Positions 15,784 to 23,805 of a stretch of DNA of 64,000 nucleotides are shown piece by piece. Below the pieces are notes generated by a model. It saw only the letters and a program-made list of their open reading frames with translations. It was not told the DNA's origin and did no database searches. Every line of letters begins with the position of its first letter. Within the stretch, counting starts at the first letter, position 1. The translations under genes and the position numbers were made by a program. The stretch is from NCBI RefSeq assembly GCF_026163685.1, contig NZ_JAOXSR010000002.1, positions 1-64,000 of the forward strand, read 5' to 3'. Source of the DNA: Oerskovia flava. Lineage in GTDB: Bacteria; Actinomycetota; Actinomycetes; Actinomycetales; Cellulomonadaceae.

Positions 15784-16902
15784 ATGAGGATCGGCATACC
15801 GACCGAGGTCAAGAACCACGAGGACCGCGTCGCGCTCACCCCGGCCGGCGCTCATCACCTCGTCGCCCGAGGGCACGAGGTCGTCGTCCAGGCGGGGGCC
15901 GGCGTCGGCTCCGCGATCGCGGACGCCGACTACGTCGCCGCCGGCGCGCGGGTCGTGCCGGACGTCGACGAGGTGTGGGGGTCGGCGGACCTGGTGTGCA
16001 AGGTGAAGGAGCCGGTCGCGGGGGAGTACCCGCGACTGCGCAAGGACCTGCTGCTCTTCGCCTACCTGCACCTCGCCGCCGACCGGCCGGGCACCGAGGC
16101 GCTGCTCGACGCCGGCACGACCGCGGTGGCCTACGAGACCGTCCGGGCGCCGGACGGTTCGCTGCCGTTGCTCGCGCCGATGAGCGAGGTCGCCGGCCGG
16201 ATGGCGACCCAGGTCGGGGCCTACCACCTGATGCGCAGCGCCGGGGGCGCCGGTGTGCTCCTGGGTGGTGTGCCCGGTACCCGGCCCGGCCGGGTGGTGG
16301 TGCTGGGAGGGGGCACGGCCGGTCGGCACGCCGCGGAGATCGCGGTGGGCATGCGTGCCGAGGTGACGGTGGTCGACGTGTCGCTGCCCGTCCTGCGCAG
16401 CCTCGACCGGCAGTTCGCCGGACGGGTGCGCACGGTGGCGTCCACGGCGCACGCCATCGAGGAAGAGGTCCTCATGGCGGACCTGGTCGTGGGTGCGGTG
16501 CTGGTCGCGGGCGCCCGGGCACCCCGGCTCGTGAGCGACGGCCTCGTCGCCCGGATGCGCCCGGGGACGGTGCTGGTCGACGTCGCGGTCGACCAGGGCG
16601 GGTGCTTCGAGGGCTCCCGGCCGACCACGCACGACGACCCGACGTTCACAGTGCACGGTTCGATCTTCTACTGCGTGGCGAACATGCCGGGGGCCGTGCC
16701 GGTCACGAGCACGCACGCCCTCACCAGCGCGACCCTGCCGCACCTCGCGAGGTTGGCGGACGGTGGTATCGAGGCCGCCGTCCGCGACCCGCAGCTGCGG
16801 GCAGGTCTGTCCACGCACGCCGGCGAGCTCCTCAGCGAGCCGGTCGCCGTAGCCCACGGCCTGCCGTGGCGACCCGTCGACGAGGTCGTGGTCCCCGCCT
16901 GA
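15784..16902 (+). CDS. ald: Alanine dehydrogenase
   Basis: 372 residues. Catalyses NAD-dependent interconversion of L-alanine with pyruvate and ammonia. The N terminus MRIGIPTEVKNHEDRVALTP with its Arg and the later Lys of VCKVKEP form the substrate pocket. The HLAA motif supplies the catalytic His region. A Rossmann NAD site is present (RVVVLGGGTAGRHAAEIAVGM), followed by VDVAVDQGGCFEGSRPTTHDDPTF and the C-terminal NMPGAVPVTSTHALTSATLP. Length is typical. CACACT lies 5 nt before the ATG, consistent with a near-leaderless mRNA. Likely functions in alanine catabolism and redox/nitrogen balance. Confidence 0.95.
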   Translation: MRIGIPTEVKNHEDRVALTPAGAHHLVARGHEVVVQAGAGVGSAIADADYVAAGARVVPDVDEVWGSADLVCKVKEPVAGEYPRLRKDLLLFAYLHLAADRPGTEALLDAGTTAVAYETVRAPDGSLPLLAPMSEVAGRMATQVGAYHLMRSAGGAGVLLGGVPGTRPGRVVVLGGGTAGRHAAEIAVGMRAEVTVVDVSLPVLRSLDRQFAGRVRTVASTAHAIEEEVLMADLVVGAVLVAGARAPRLVSDGLVARMRPGTVLVDVAVDQGGCFEGSRPTTHDDPTFTVHGSIFYCVANMPGAVPVTSTHALTSATLPHLARLADGGIEAAVRDPQLRAGLSTHAGELLSEPVAVAHGLPWRPVDEVVVPA

Positions 16903-16940
16903 GGCGGAGAAATTGCGCTGACCGGGTCCTCGCGCTGTGG

Positions 16941-16946
16941 CACTCT
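16941..16946 (+). promoter_or_regulatory. Possible -10 box of the GNAT gene
   Basis: CACTCT ends 6 nt before ATG 16953. It deviates from TANNNT, but the spacing equals that of the clearer leaderless promoters in this window. Confidence 0.3.
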
Positions 16947-16952
16947 GGCGCG

Positions 16953-17570
16953 ATGGAGCCCTTCACCCTGGACGCCGGTGACGTCCACCTGTCCACTCCC
17001 ACGTCCGCCGACGTCGACCGGATCACCCAGGTCTGCCAGGACCCCGACGTCGCGCGGTGGACCGTCGTGCCCGCCCCCTATACGCGCGACGACGCGGTCG
17101 GCTTCGTCGACGGGTACGTCACCGACGGGTGGGCGAAGGGCAACGTCCTCACGTGGGCGGTCCGCGACCGCGCCGCGGTCTCGGCGGGCACGCCCGCCCC
17201 CGTGCTCGGCATGATCGGCCTCGGGGTCGACGACGCCCCGGTGGGTCAGCAGTCCGCCGAGATCGGGTACTGGTTGGCCCCGGAGGCGCGGGGCCGCGGG
17301 CTCATGACCACGGCCGGGCGGGCCGTCGTCGACTGCGCGTTCGACGAGCTCGGGCTCGCGCAGCTGTCCTGGCAGGCGTACGTCGGCAACTGGCCCTCGC
17401 GGCGCACCGCGTGGCGCCTCGGGTTCCGCATCGAGGGCACTGTGCGCGGCTTCGCGCTCCAGCGCGGACGACGACGCGACGCCTGGCTGGGCACCCTCCT
17501 GGCCGACGACCCGCGCGAGCCGGTCGAGCCGTGGGCCCAGGTCGAGACGCACGAGAGGATCGGGCGATGA
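16953..17570 (+). CDS. GNAT family N-acetyltransferase (RimJ/RimL type)
   Basis: 205 residues with the acetyltransferase_3 layout: LDAGDVHLSTPTSADVDRITQ at the N terminus, SAEIGYWLAPEARGRGLMTTAGRAV containing the acetyl-CoA loop (RGRG), and a C-terminal YVGNWPSRRTAWRLGFRIEGTVRGF typical of RimJ/RimL-like enzymes. The substrate may be a protein alpha-amine or a small molecule and cannot be told. Its TGA overlaps the start of the peptidase gene, so the two are translationally coupled. Confidence 0.88.
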   Translation: MEPFTLDAGDVHLSTPTSADVDRITQVCQDPDVARWTVVPAPYTRDDAVGFVDGYVTDGWAKGNVLTWAVRDRAAVSAGTPAPVLGMIGLGVDDAPVGQQSAEIGYWLAPEARGRGLMTTAGRAVVDCAFDELGLAQLSWQAYVGNWPSRRTAWRLGFRIEGTVRGFALQRGRRRDAWLGTLLADDPREPVEPWAQVETHERIGR

Positions 17571-19699
17571 TGGGACGTATGACGCACACCAGCGACGACG
17601 TCGCCGCCACCGCGGCCGAGTCCCTCGACCCCGCCAACCCGTTCGCCGAGCCCTCCGGCCTGCCCTACCAGCTGCCCGACTACGCCCGCATCCGCGAGGA
17701 GCACTTCCTGCCCGCGATCAGGGCCGGGATGGCCGCCGAGCGCGCCGAGGTCGCGGCCATCGCGAACGACCCGCGGCCGGCCACCGTGGAGAACACCGTG
17801 CACGCCCTCGAGCGTGCCGGGCAGCTCTTCTCCCGCGCCGTGACGGCCTTCTACAACCAGGTGAGCGCGGACGCGACGCCCGGGCTCGAGGACATCGAGG
17901 AGGTGCTCGCTCCCGAGCTGGCGGCACATCACGACGCGATCTACATGGATGCCCGTCTCTACGAGCGGGCCCGCGCGCTCCAGGCCTCCGCGGACGCCGG
18001 GCAGCTCGCGCTCGACGACGAGACCGCGTGGCTGCTGCGGACGCTCCTCGTGGACTTCCGTCGCTCGGGCATCGAGCTCGACGACGCGCAGCAGGCGCAC
18101 CTGCGTGACCTCAACGCCCGGCTCACGTCCCTCGAGGCGGCGTTCGGGCGCAAGCTGCTGGCGGGTGCGAACGCCGCGAGCGTCCTGGTCACCGACCGCG
18201 CCGACCTCGCCGGGCTGCCCGACGACGCGATCGCCGCTGCGGGCAAGGCCGCCGCAGACCGGGGGCACGACGGCGCGTACCTCCTGGAGATGCAGCTGCC
18301 GACGCAGCAGAGCGTGCTGGCGTCGCTCGAGCGGCGCGACGTGCGCGAGCGCGTCCAGGAGGCGTCCGTGACGCGCGGCGCGACCGGGGACGAGAACGAC
18401 ACGCGCGAGATCGTCCTCGAGCTCGCACGGCTGCGTGCCGAGCGCGCCCGGCTGCTCGGGTACGACCACCACGCGGCGTACATCGCCGAGGACGCCACCG
18501 CCAAGACGACCGAGGCCGTGAACGCGATGCTGTCCCGCCTCGCCCCGGCCGCGGTCGTCAACGCCCGGCGCGAGGCGGCCGACCTGCAGGTGGCGCTCGA
18601 CGCCACCGAGCCCGGTGCTTCGCTGCGGGCCTCGGACTGGTCGCAGCTCGCCGAGCAGGTCCGCAAGGACCGGTACGCGCTCGACGACGCGGCGCTGCGC
18701 CCCTACCTCGAGCTCGAGCGGGTCGTGCACGACGGCGTCTTCCGGGCCGCGCACCTGCTGTACGGGCTGAGCTTCACCGAACGGACCGACCTCGTGGGCT
18801 ACCACCCCGACGTGCGGGTCTTCGAGGTGTTCGACGCCGAGACGCCGGGCGCCCCCGGCGAGGGTCTGGGCCTGTTCCTCGCCGACTGGTACACGCGGGA
18901 GTCCAAGCGCGGCGGCGCGTGGATGAACAACCTCGTCGACCAGAACCACCTGCTGGACCAGCGTCCCGTGGTCGTCAACAACCTCAACATCGTCAAGCCG
19001 CCGGCGGGCGAGCCGACGCTGCTCGTGTGGGACGAGGTCATCACGCTCTTCCACGAGTTCGGGCACGCGCTGCACGGGCTGCTGTCGGACGTGCGCTACC
19101 CGTCCCAGTCGGGGACGGACGTGCCGCGGGACTTCGTCGAGTACCCGTCGCAGGTCAACGAGATGTGGGCGTGGGAGCCCGAGATCCTGCGGTCCTACGC
19201 GGTGCACCACGTCACCGGGGAGCCGATGCCCGCGGCCTGGGTCGACACGATGCTCGCCTCGCGGCAGTTCAACGAGGGGTTCGGCACGGCCGAGTACCTG
19301 GCCGCGGCGCTGCTCGACCAGGCGTGGCACCAGCTCGCGCCGGACGAGGTCCCGACGAGCGTCGAGGACGTCGTGCCCTTCGAGGCCGCGGCGCTCGAGG
19401 CTGCCGGCGTGGCGTTCGAGGCCGTGCCCCCTCGCTACCGCACGACGTACTTCAACCACGTCTTCGGCGGCGGGTACTCGGCCGGGTACTACTCGTACAT
19501 CTGGTCGGAGGTCCTCGACGCGGACACGGTCCGGTGGTACGAGGAGAACGGTGGGCTGCGCCGCGAGAACGGCGAGGCGTTCCGCCGCAAGCTCCTGGCG
19601 CGCGGTGGCTCGGTCGACCCGATGGTCGCCTTCGCCGACCTGCGCGGCCGGGCACCGGAGATCGCCCCGCTCCTCGCCCGGCGCGGGCTCGACGCGTGA
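17567..19699 (+). CDS. M3 family metallopeptidase (oligopeptidase A / peptidyl-dipeptidase Dcp type)
   Basis: 710 residues, a normal length for the family. Zinc-binding HEFGH at 496-500, in FHEFGHALHGLLSDVRYP, is followed by EYPSQVNEMWAWEPEILRS, which holds the third ligand Glu. The long N-terminal helical region begins LPYQLPDYARIREEHFLPAI. No signal peptide, so cytoplasmic; it hydrolyses short peptides, possibly including those released by the proteasome encoded downstream. Start 17567 overlaps the GNAT stop; ATG 17579 is an alternative. The stop codon falls inside a run of tandem heptamers. Confidence 0.93.
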   Translation: MMGRMTHTSDDVAATAAESLDPANPFAEPSGLPYQLPDYARIREEHFLPAIRAGMAAERAEVAAIANDPRPATVENTVHALERAGQLFSRAVTAFYNQVSADATPGLEDIEEVLAPELAAHHDAIYMDARLYERARALQASADAGQLALDDETAWLLRTLLVDFRRSGIELDDAQQAHLRDLNARLTSLEAAFGRKLLAGANAASVLVTDRADLAGLPDDAIAAAGKAAADRGHDGAYLLEMQLPTQQSVLASLERRDVRERVQEASVTRGATGDENDTREIVLELARLRAERARLLGYDHHAAYIAEDATAKTTEAVNAMLSRLAPAAVVNARREAADLQVALDATEPGASLRASDWSQLAEQVRKDRYALDDAALRPYLELERVVHDGVFRAAHLLYGLSFTERTDLVGYHPDVRVFEVFDAETPGAPGEGLGLFLADWYTRESKRGGAWMNNLVDQNHLLDQRPVVVNNLNIVKPPAGEPTLLVWDEVITLFHEFGHALHGLLSDVRYPSQSGTDVPRDFVEYPSQVNEMWAWEPEILRSYAVHHVTGEPMPAAWVDTMLASRQFNEGFGTAEYLAAALLDQAWHQLAPDEVPTSVEDVVPFEAAALEAAGVAFEAVPPRYRTTYFNHVFGGGYSAGYYSYIWSEVLDADTVRWYEENGGLRRENGEAFRRKLLARGGSVDPMVAFADLRGRAPEIAPLLARRGLDA

Positions 19700-19723
19700 C
19701 GTGTGACGTGTGACGCGTGACGA
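19696..19723 (+). repeat. Four tandem heptamers GTGACG(T/C/A)
   Basis: GTGACGT, GTGACGT, GTGACGC, GTGACGA in direct series, starting within the last codons of the M3 peptidase and containing its TGA stop. Each unit brings another TGA. Confidence 0.8.
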
Positions 19724-19757
19724 CAGGACCCTGACGTCTGCACCCTGAGCACCGAAC

Positions 19758-19800
19758 CCTGAGCGGAGCGCGCTGCGCACCCTGAGCGCGCTCCGTCAGG
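19758..19800 (+). terminator. Terminator hairpin after the M3 peptidase gene
   Basis: A 16-bp stem (CCTGA, bulged G, CGGAGCGCGCT at 19758-19774, with AGCGCGCTCCG then TCAGG at 19785-19800) has a 10-nt loop. No T-tract, as is usual in high-GC Actinobacteria. The surrounding gap also repeats ACCCTGA several times. Confidence 0.65.
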
Positions 19801-19863
19801 ACTCGGGGAGAGATCGGGGTCGTCGACGACCGCAGGGGGACGTGGCGCAGCGGACGGCGCTCG

Positions 19864-19869
19864 TAGCGT
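19864..19869 (+). promoter_or_regulatory. Candidate -10 box of the multicopper oxidase gene
   Basis: TAGCGT, followed by about 70 nt of leader with an AGGA ribosome site before ATG 19940. Confidence 0.35.
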
Positions 19870-19939
19870 CGAGGTGAGTCCGCGGGATCCTCCGCGGCGC
19901 ACCAGGCGCCCTCCGGCGCCCCCGTCGACGAGGAAGCCC

Positions 19940-21589
19940 ATGCCCACCGCCCGGCCCACCGCCCACCCGACCGCCCCGACCGTGCGCCCGCGACGCCGTC
20001 GCCGGCTCGCCCTGATCGGCCTCGCCGTCGCGGTCGTCGTGGCGGTGCTCGTCGCCGCCGGTGCGATCGTCTTCGCGCGCGGTGCGCTGAGCACCGCCGG
20101 GCAGGTCACGTTCGACCGGGAGCTGGCGATCCCGCCGCTCGCAGAGTCACGTGTCGAGGCCGACGGCACCCGGGTCTTCGCCCTCGAGATGCAGGAGGGG
20201 ACCACCGACCTCGGACAGGGCGGCCCGACCCCGACGCTCGGCGTCAACGGGTCGTTCCTCGGGCCGACGTTGCGCGCCGAGCGCGGCGAGCGGGTGCGGG
20301 TCGACGTGACCAGCTCGCTGGGAGAGACCAGCACCCTGCACTGGCACGGGATGAGGTTGCCGGCGGCGATGGACGGCGGACCGCACCAGATGGTCGACCC
20401 GGGTCAGACGTGGTCGCCCACCTGGACGATCGACCAGCCGGCCGCGACGCTCTGGTACCACCCGCACCTGCACGGGCGCACCGCCGACCACGTCTACCGC
20501 GGGCTCGCGGGGCTCTTCCTGGTCGACCCCGGCCAGGGCGACGGCGCGGACGCGGCGGACGCCGCCCACGACGACCTGCCGGGCGACTACGGCGTCGACG
20601 ACGTGCCGCTCGTGATCCAGGACAAGTCCTTCCACCCCGACGGGCGGCTCGACGACGCCCCGCCGCTGTTCTCGGCCGTCGGCGTCCTGGGCGACACGGT
20701 CCTGGTCAACGGCACGCCCGGCCCGTACCTGGACGTGACGACCGAGCGGGTCCGCCTGCGGTTGCTCAACGGCTCCAACGCCCGCGTGCTGAACCTCGGC
20801 TTCACCGACGGCCGTGACGTCGCGCTGATCGCCTCCGACGGCGGGCTGCTCTCCGAGCCCGTCCGGACCGACAGGATCACGCTCAGCCCCGGCGACCGCG
20901 CCGAGATCGTCGTGGACGTCGAACCGGGGGAGCGGGCCGTCCTGCGCAGCCACCCGCAGGACCTCGGGACGAACCCCGTGACCGCCCGGTTCTCCGGCGG
21001 CGACGACACCCTGGACGTGCTCGAGCTGCGCGCCGCTCCCGACCTCGCGCCGTCGGGCGACCTGCCCGCCACGCTGGCGGGCGCCGGCGCCGAGGTGCCC
21101 AACGTCGCGTCCGCGACCGCGACGCGCGCCTTCTCGCTCTCCGGGCAGTCCATCAACGGTGAGCAGATGGACAGGGGCCGGATCGACGAGGTGGTCGAGG
21201 CCGGTGCGACCGAGATCTGGGAGGTCACGGGCCGTGACGACATGGTGCACAACTTCCACGTCCACGACGTGCAGTTCCACGTCCTCGACGTCGGTGGCGA
21301 GGCCCCGCCCCTCGACCTCCAGGGCTGGCAGGACACCGTCTACCTCCAGCCCGGGCGGACCACCCGGTTGCTCGTGACCTTCGGCGAGCACACCGACCCC
21401 ACCACGCCGTACATGTACCACTGCCACGTCCTGCTCCACGAGGACTTCGGCATGATGGGCCAGTTCGTCGTGGTGGCGCCGGGGGACGACGCGCCCGAGC
21501 GCATCGAGGTGCCCGACGACGCCACCCACCCAGGTCACGACGCCGCGGGCGACGGCACGGGCCCCCGCCGCACCCACCTGGACCACTGA
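19940..21589 (+). CDS. Multicopper oxidase, membrane-anchored
   Basis: 549 residues. An Arg-rich N terminus precedes one membrane helix (LALIGLAVAVVVAVLVAAGAIVF), so the enzyme is extracytoplasmic and tethered. Three cupredoxin-like domains carry all copper motifs: HWHG 134-137, WYHPHLHG 172-179, HNFHVH 437-442, and HCHVLLHEDFGM 494-505 with the type 1 copper Cys, His and axial Met. It oxidises a substrate (Cu(I), metals or phenolics) while reducing O2 to water; CueO/CotA-like activity is plausible but the substrate is not shown. ATG 19940 was chosen for the nearby AGGA; the frame is open further upstream without a plausible signal. Ends with a Gly/His/Asp-rich tail (GHDAAGDGTGPRRTHLDH). Confidence 0.93.
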   Translation: MPTARPTAHPTAPTVRPRRRRRLALIGLAVAVVVAVLVAAGAIVFARGALSTAGQVTFDRELAIPPLAESRVEADGTRVFALEMQEGTTDLGQGGPTPTLGVNGSFLGPTLRAERGERVRVDVTSSLGETSTLHWHGMRLPAAMDGGPHQMVDPGQTWSPTWTIDQPAATLWYHPHLHGRTADHVYRGLAGLFLVDPGQGDGADAADAAHDDLPGDYGVDDVPLVIQDKSFHPDGRLDDAPPLFSAVGVLGDTVLVNGTPGPYLDVTTERVRLRLLNGSNARVLNLGFTDGRDVALIASDGGLLSEPVRTDRITLSPGDRAEIVVDVEPGERAVLRSHPQDLGTNPVTARFSGGDDTLDVLELRAAPDLAPSGDLPATLAGAGAEVPNVASATATRAFSLSGQSINGEQMDRGRIDEVVEAGATEIWEVTGRDDMVHNFHVHDVQFHVLDVGGEAPPLDLQGWQDTVYLQPGRTTRLLVTFGEHTDPTTPYMYHCHVLLHEDFGMMGQFVVVAPGDDAPERIEVPDDATHPGHDAAGDGTGPRRTHLDH

Positions 21590-21591
21590 CC

Positions 21592-21693
21592 GCGAGGTAG
21601 AACCGGGGTCGCCGAGGTAGAACTCCAGTTCCCGAGCGAGAACCCCGGTCGATGACCAGGGTTCTACCTCGGCGACGGGGGTTCTACCTCGGC
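21592..21693. repeat. Intergenic array of GAGGTAGAAC units in both orientations
   Basis: GAGGTAGAAC occurs at 21594 and 21614. A degenerate GAGCGAGAAC is at 21634. The inverse GTTCTACCTC occurs at 21661 and 21681. Flanks extend the similarity (CCGAGGTAGAAC, GTTCTACCTCGGCG). The whole gap is therefore an imperfect inverted array that can fold into a long stem. It lies between the oxidase stop and the promoter of the M20 gene. It may act as a terminator or be a dispersed element. Confidence 0.85.
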
Positions 21694-21696
21694 GGG

Positions 21697-21702
21697 TAGC
21701 GT
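21697..21702 (+). promoter_or_regulatory. -10 box for the M20 peptidase gene (leaderless)
   Basis: TAGCGT ends 6 nt before ATG 21709 and no ribosome site is present, so the mRNA probably begins at the ATG. Confidence 0.55.
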
Positions 21703-21708
21703 GGGCGC

Positions 21709-23055
21709 ATGACCTCTCTGCACCCGCACCCCGGCCCCGGCCTCTCCGTACCGACCGCTGAGCAGGAGGTCGCGCGGATCTGCCAGGACCTGCTGCGGAT
21801 CGACACCTCGAACTTCGGTGACGGCTCGGGTCCGGGCGAGCGGGCCGCCGCGGAATACGTCATGGCCTCCCTGCAGGAGGTCGGGCTCGATCCGGAGCTG
21901 TTCGAGTCCGCACCGGGCCGGGCGAGCGTCGTCGTGCGCCTCGCGGGGGAGGACTCCTCGCGCCCGGCGCTCGTGCTGCACGGGCACCTCGACGTGGTGC
22001 CCGCGCAGGCCGACGACTGGTCCGTCGACCCGTTCGCCGGCGAGGAGATCGACGGGCTGCTGTGGGGCCGCGGCGCCGTCGACATGAAGGACATGGACGC
22101 GATGATCCTCGCGGTCGTGCGCCAGATGGTGCGCGAGGGGCGCAAGCCCGCCCGCGACGTCGTCGTCGCGTTCTTCGCCGACGAGGAGGCCGGCGGGACG
22201 TACGGGGCGCGCTACGCCGTCGACCACCGGCCCGAGCTCTTCGAGGGCGCGACCGAGGCGATCAGCGAGGTCGGCGGCTTCTCCGTGGACATCGACGGCC
22301 GCCGGGCGTACCTGCTGCAGACGGCGGAGAAGGGCATCGCCTGGCTCCGGCTCGTCGCCGACGGTCGCGCGGGGCACGGATCGCAGGTCAACCCCGACAA
22401 CGCCGTGACGCACCTCGCCGCCGCCGTCGCGCGCATCGGCGCGCACCCGTGGCCCTACACGCTGACGCCCACGGTCGACGCCCTGCTGCGCGGTGTGGCC
22501 GACCTCACGGGCCTCGGCTACGACCCCGCGGACCCGGGTTCGGTGGACGCGCTCGTCGCGGCACTGGGCCCGGCGTCGCGGTTCGTCGGCGCCACCGTGC
22601 AGCACACCTCCAACCCGAGCCAGCTCGCCGCCGGGTACAAGGCGAACGTCATCCCCGGCCGCGCGGAGGCCACCGTCGACGTGCGTCTCCTGCCCGGGCA
22701 CGAGGAGGAGGGCATGGCCACGATCGAGGCGCTCGCGGGCGAGCACGTGCGCATCGAGCCGATCCACCGCGACATCTCGCTCGAGGTCCCGTTCACCGGC
22801 GACCTGGTCGACGCCATGGTGGCCTCGCTCGTCGCCGAGGACCCGGGCGCGTCCGTCCTGCCGTACACGCTCTCGGGTGGCACTGACAACAAGTCGCTCG
22901 CGCGCCTCGGGATCACCGGCTACGGCTTCGCCCCGCTCCAGCTGCCGGCCGACCTGGACTTCTCGGGGATGTTCCACGGCGTCGACGAGCGGGTCCCCGT
23001 CGCCTCCTTGCGCTTCGGCGTGCGGGTCCTGGACCGCCTCCTGCGCACCTGCTGA
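21709..23055 (+). CDS. M20/M25/M40 family metallopeptidase
   Basis: 448 residues. Di-zinc M20 hydrolase with HGHLDVVP (first metal His and Asp), GRGAVDMKD (bridging Asp), the catalytic DEEAGG, SEVGG and a late GGTDNKSLA. A dimerisation domain sits in the middle (AEKGIAWLRLVADGRAGHGSQ). Family members are dipeptidases, aminoacylases or succinyl-diaminopimelate desuccinylases; the exact substrate is not resolved, and it reads as a cytoplasmic peptidase of the ArgE/DapE/carboxypeptidase group. Length is typical. Confidence 0.9.
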   Translation: MTSLHPHPGPGLSVPTAEQEVARICQDLLRIDTSNFGDGSGPGERAAAEYVMASLQEVGLDPELFESAPGRASVVVRLAGEDSSRPALVLHGHLDVVPAQADDWSVDPFAGEEIDGLLWGRGAVDMKDMDAMILAVVRQMVREGRKPARDVVVAFFADEEAGGTYGARYAVDHRPELFEGATEAISEVGGFSVDIDGRRAYLLQTAEKGIAWLRLVADGRAGHGSQVNPDNAVTHLAAAVARIGAHPWPYTLTPTVDALLRGVADLTGLGYDPADPGSVDALVAALGPASRFVGATVQHTSNPSQLAAGYKANVIPGRAEATVDVRLLPGHEEEGMATIEALAGEHVRIEPIHRDISLEVPFTGDLVDAMVASLVAEDPGASVLPYTLSGGTDNKSLARLGITGYGFAPLQLPADLDFSGMFHGVDERVPVASLRFGVRVLDRLLRTC

Positions 23056-23070
23056 CCCTTACCCACTCCT

Positions 23071-23138
23071 ACCGCTGTGGGCGGGACGGTGGCGGGAATC
23101 CGTGGCCGGATTCACGCCACCGTCCCGCCCACAGCGGT
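23071..23138. terminator. Long perfect inverted repeat, bidirectional terminator
   Basis: A 24-bp perfect stem (left arm 23071-23094 beginning ACCGCTGTGGGCGGG, right arm 23115-23138) continues after one mismatch with a 6-bp GAATCC/GGATTC stem and a 6-nt loop. Outer ACCCAC/GTGGGT bases could add pairs. It lies between the converging M20 and DUF5703 genes. Confidence 0.8.
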
Positions 23139-23148
23139 GTCGGGTGGG

Positions 23149-23382
23149 TCACAGCGTCGAGCGCACCCGGATGATCTTTCGGCGGAGCCAGACGCGGCGC
23201 TCGCCGCCGACGTACAGGCGGGTGCGGGCCAGCTCCCAGCGGCCGTACTCGGCCTCGTCGGTGAGTATCCGCCTGGCGTCGGACCCGCTCGTCGAGCGGT
23301 CGATCGTCAGCACCCGGTACTCGTACTGACCGCCCTCGGAGGCCCAACGGGAGTCGTTGCGCGATGTCGTGCTGCTCGCCAC
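23149..23382 (-). CDS. DUF5703 family protein
   Basis: 77 residues, GTG start. The conserved core EYRVLTIDRSTSGSDARRIL, then DEAEYGRWELARTRLYVGG and RRVWLRRKIIRV, matches the small actinobacterial DUF5703 family as I know it. Basic, soluble, function unknown. GGGGATGG lies about 8 nt upstream as a ribosome site. The gene is divergent from the acidic protein gene and convergent with the M20 gene across the long hairpin. Confidence 0.8.
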   Translation of the reverse strand: MASSTTSRNDSRWASEGGQYEYRVLTIDRSTSGSDARRILTDEAEYGRWELARTRLYVGGERRVWLRRKIIRVRSTL

Positions 23383-23439
23383 CTGTCACCATCCCCGGCT
23401 CGTTCCCGTTTACGTGTGCCATTGTGCCTCTCCCAGCGC

Positions 23440-23445
23440 TACCGT
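23440..23445 (+). promoter_or_regulatory. -10 box for the acidic protein gene (leaderless)
   Basis: TACCGT ends 6 nt before ATG 23452; no ribosome site is visible. Confidence 0.55.
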
Positions 23446-23451
23446 CAGGGT

Positions 23452-23805
23452 ATGACCGTTGACCCGCGTGCCGCCCTCGACCGGTTCGTCGCTGCGCTGG
23501 AGGCCCACTACCACGCCGTGGCCGCACGACGGGGGGACGACGACCCCGCCGTCGACGACGCCTACTACGTCCTCGCGGACGCGTTCGAGGTCTACGACGA
23601 GGCGCTCGGCCAGGTCCACGGCGAGGCGACGCCGTTCTACCTCGCGGAGGACGACGACGACGCGGATGACGACTCCGACGACGATGCGGATGACGACGCG
23701 GACGACGACGACCTCGAGGACGACGAGCTGGACGTGCTGGAGGACGACCTGGTCGTCACCGACGGCGTCACCAGCGCTCGGGGTAGCCGACCGGGATCGC
23801 GCTGA
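23452..23805 (+). CDS. Small protein with long poly-acidic tract
   Basis: 117 residues. Residues 1-60 form a predicted helical domain (RAALDRFVAALEAHYHAVAARRG, DDAYYVLADAFEVYDEALGQV). They are followed by about 35 residues that are nearly all Asp/Glu, encoded by GACGAC-type repeats prone to slippage. The last 13 codons overlap the 3' end of the opposite-strand aldo/keto reductase gene by 38 nt. Similar small acidic proteins are often mis-annotated as 'primosomal'. I do not assign a function. Confidence 0.7.
   Translation: MTVDPRAALDRFVAALEAHYHAVAARRGDDDPAVDDAYYVLADAFEVYDEALGQVHGEATPFYLAEDDDDADDDSDDDADDDADDDDLEDDELDVLEDDLVVTDGVTSARGSRPGSR

Noticed and set aside
13900-16857. Very long minus-strand open frames under the permease, ald and other genes
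   Set aside because: High-GC DNA leaves stop-free antisense frames; translations are Arg/Gly/His/Asp-rich without domains.
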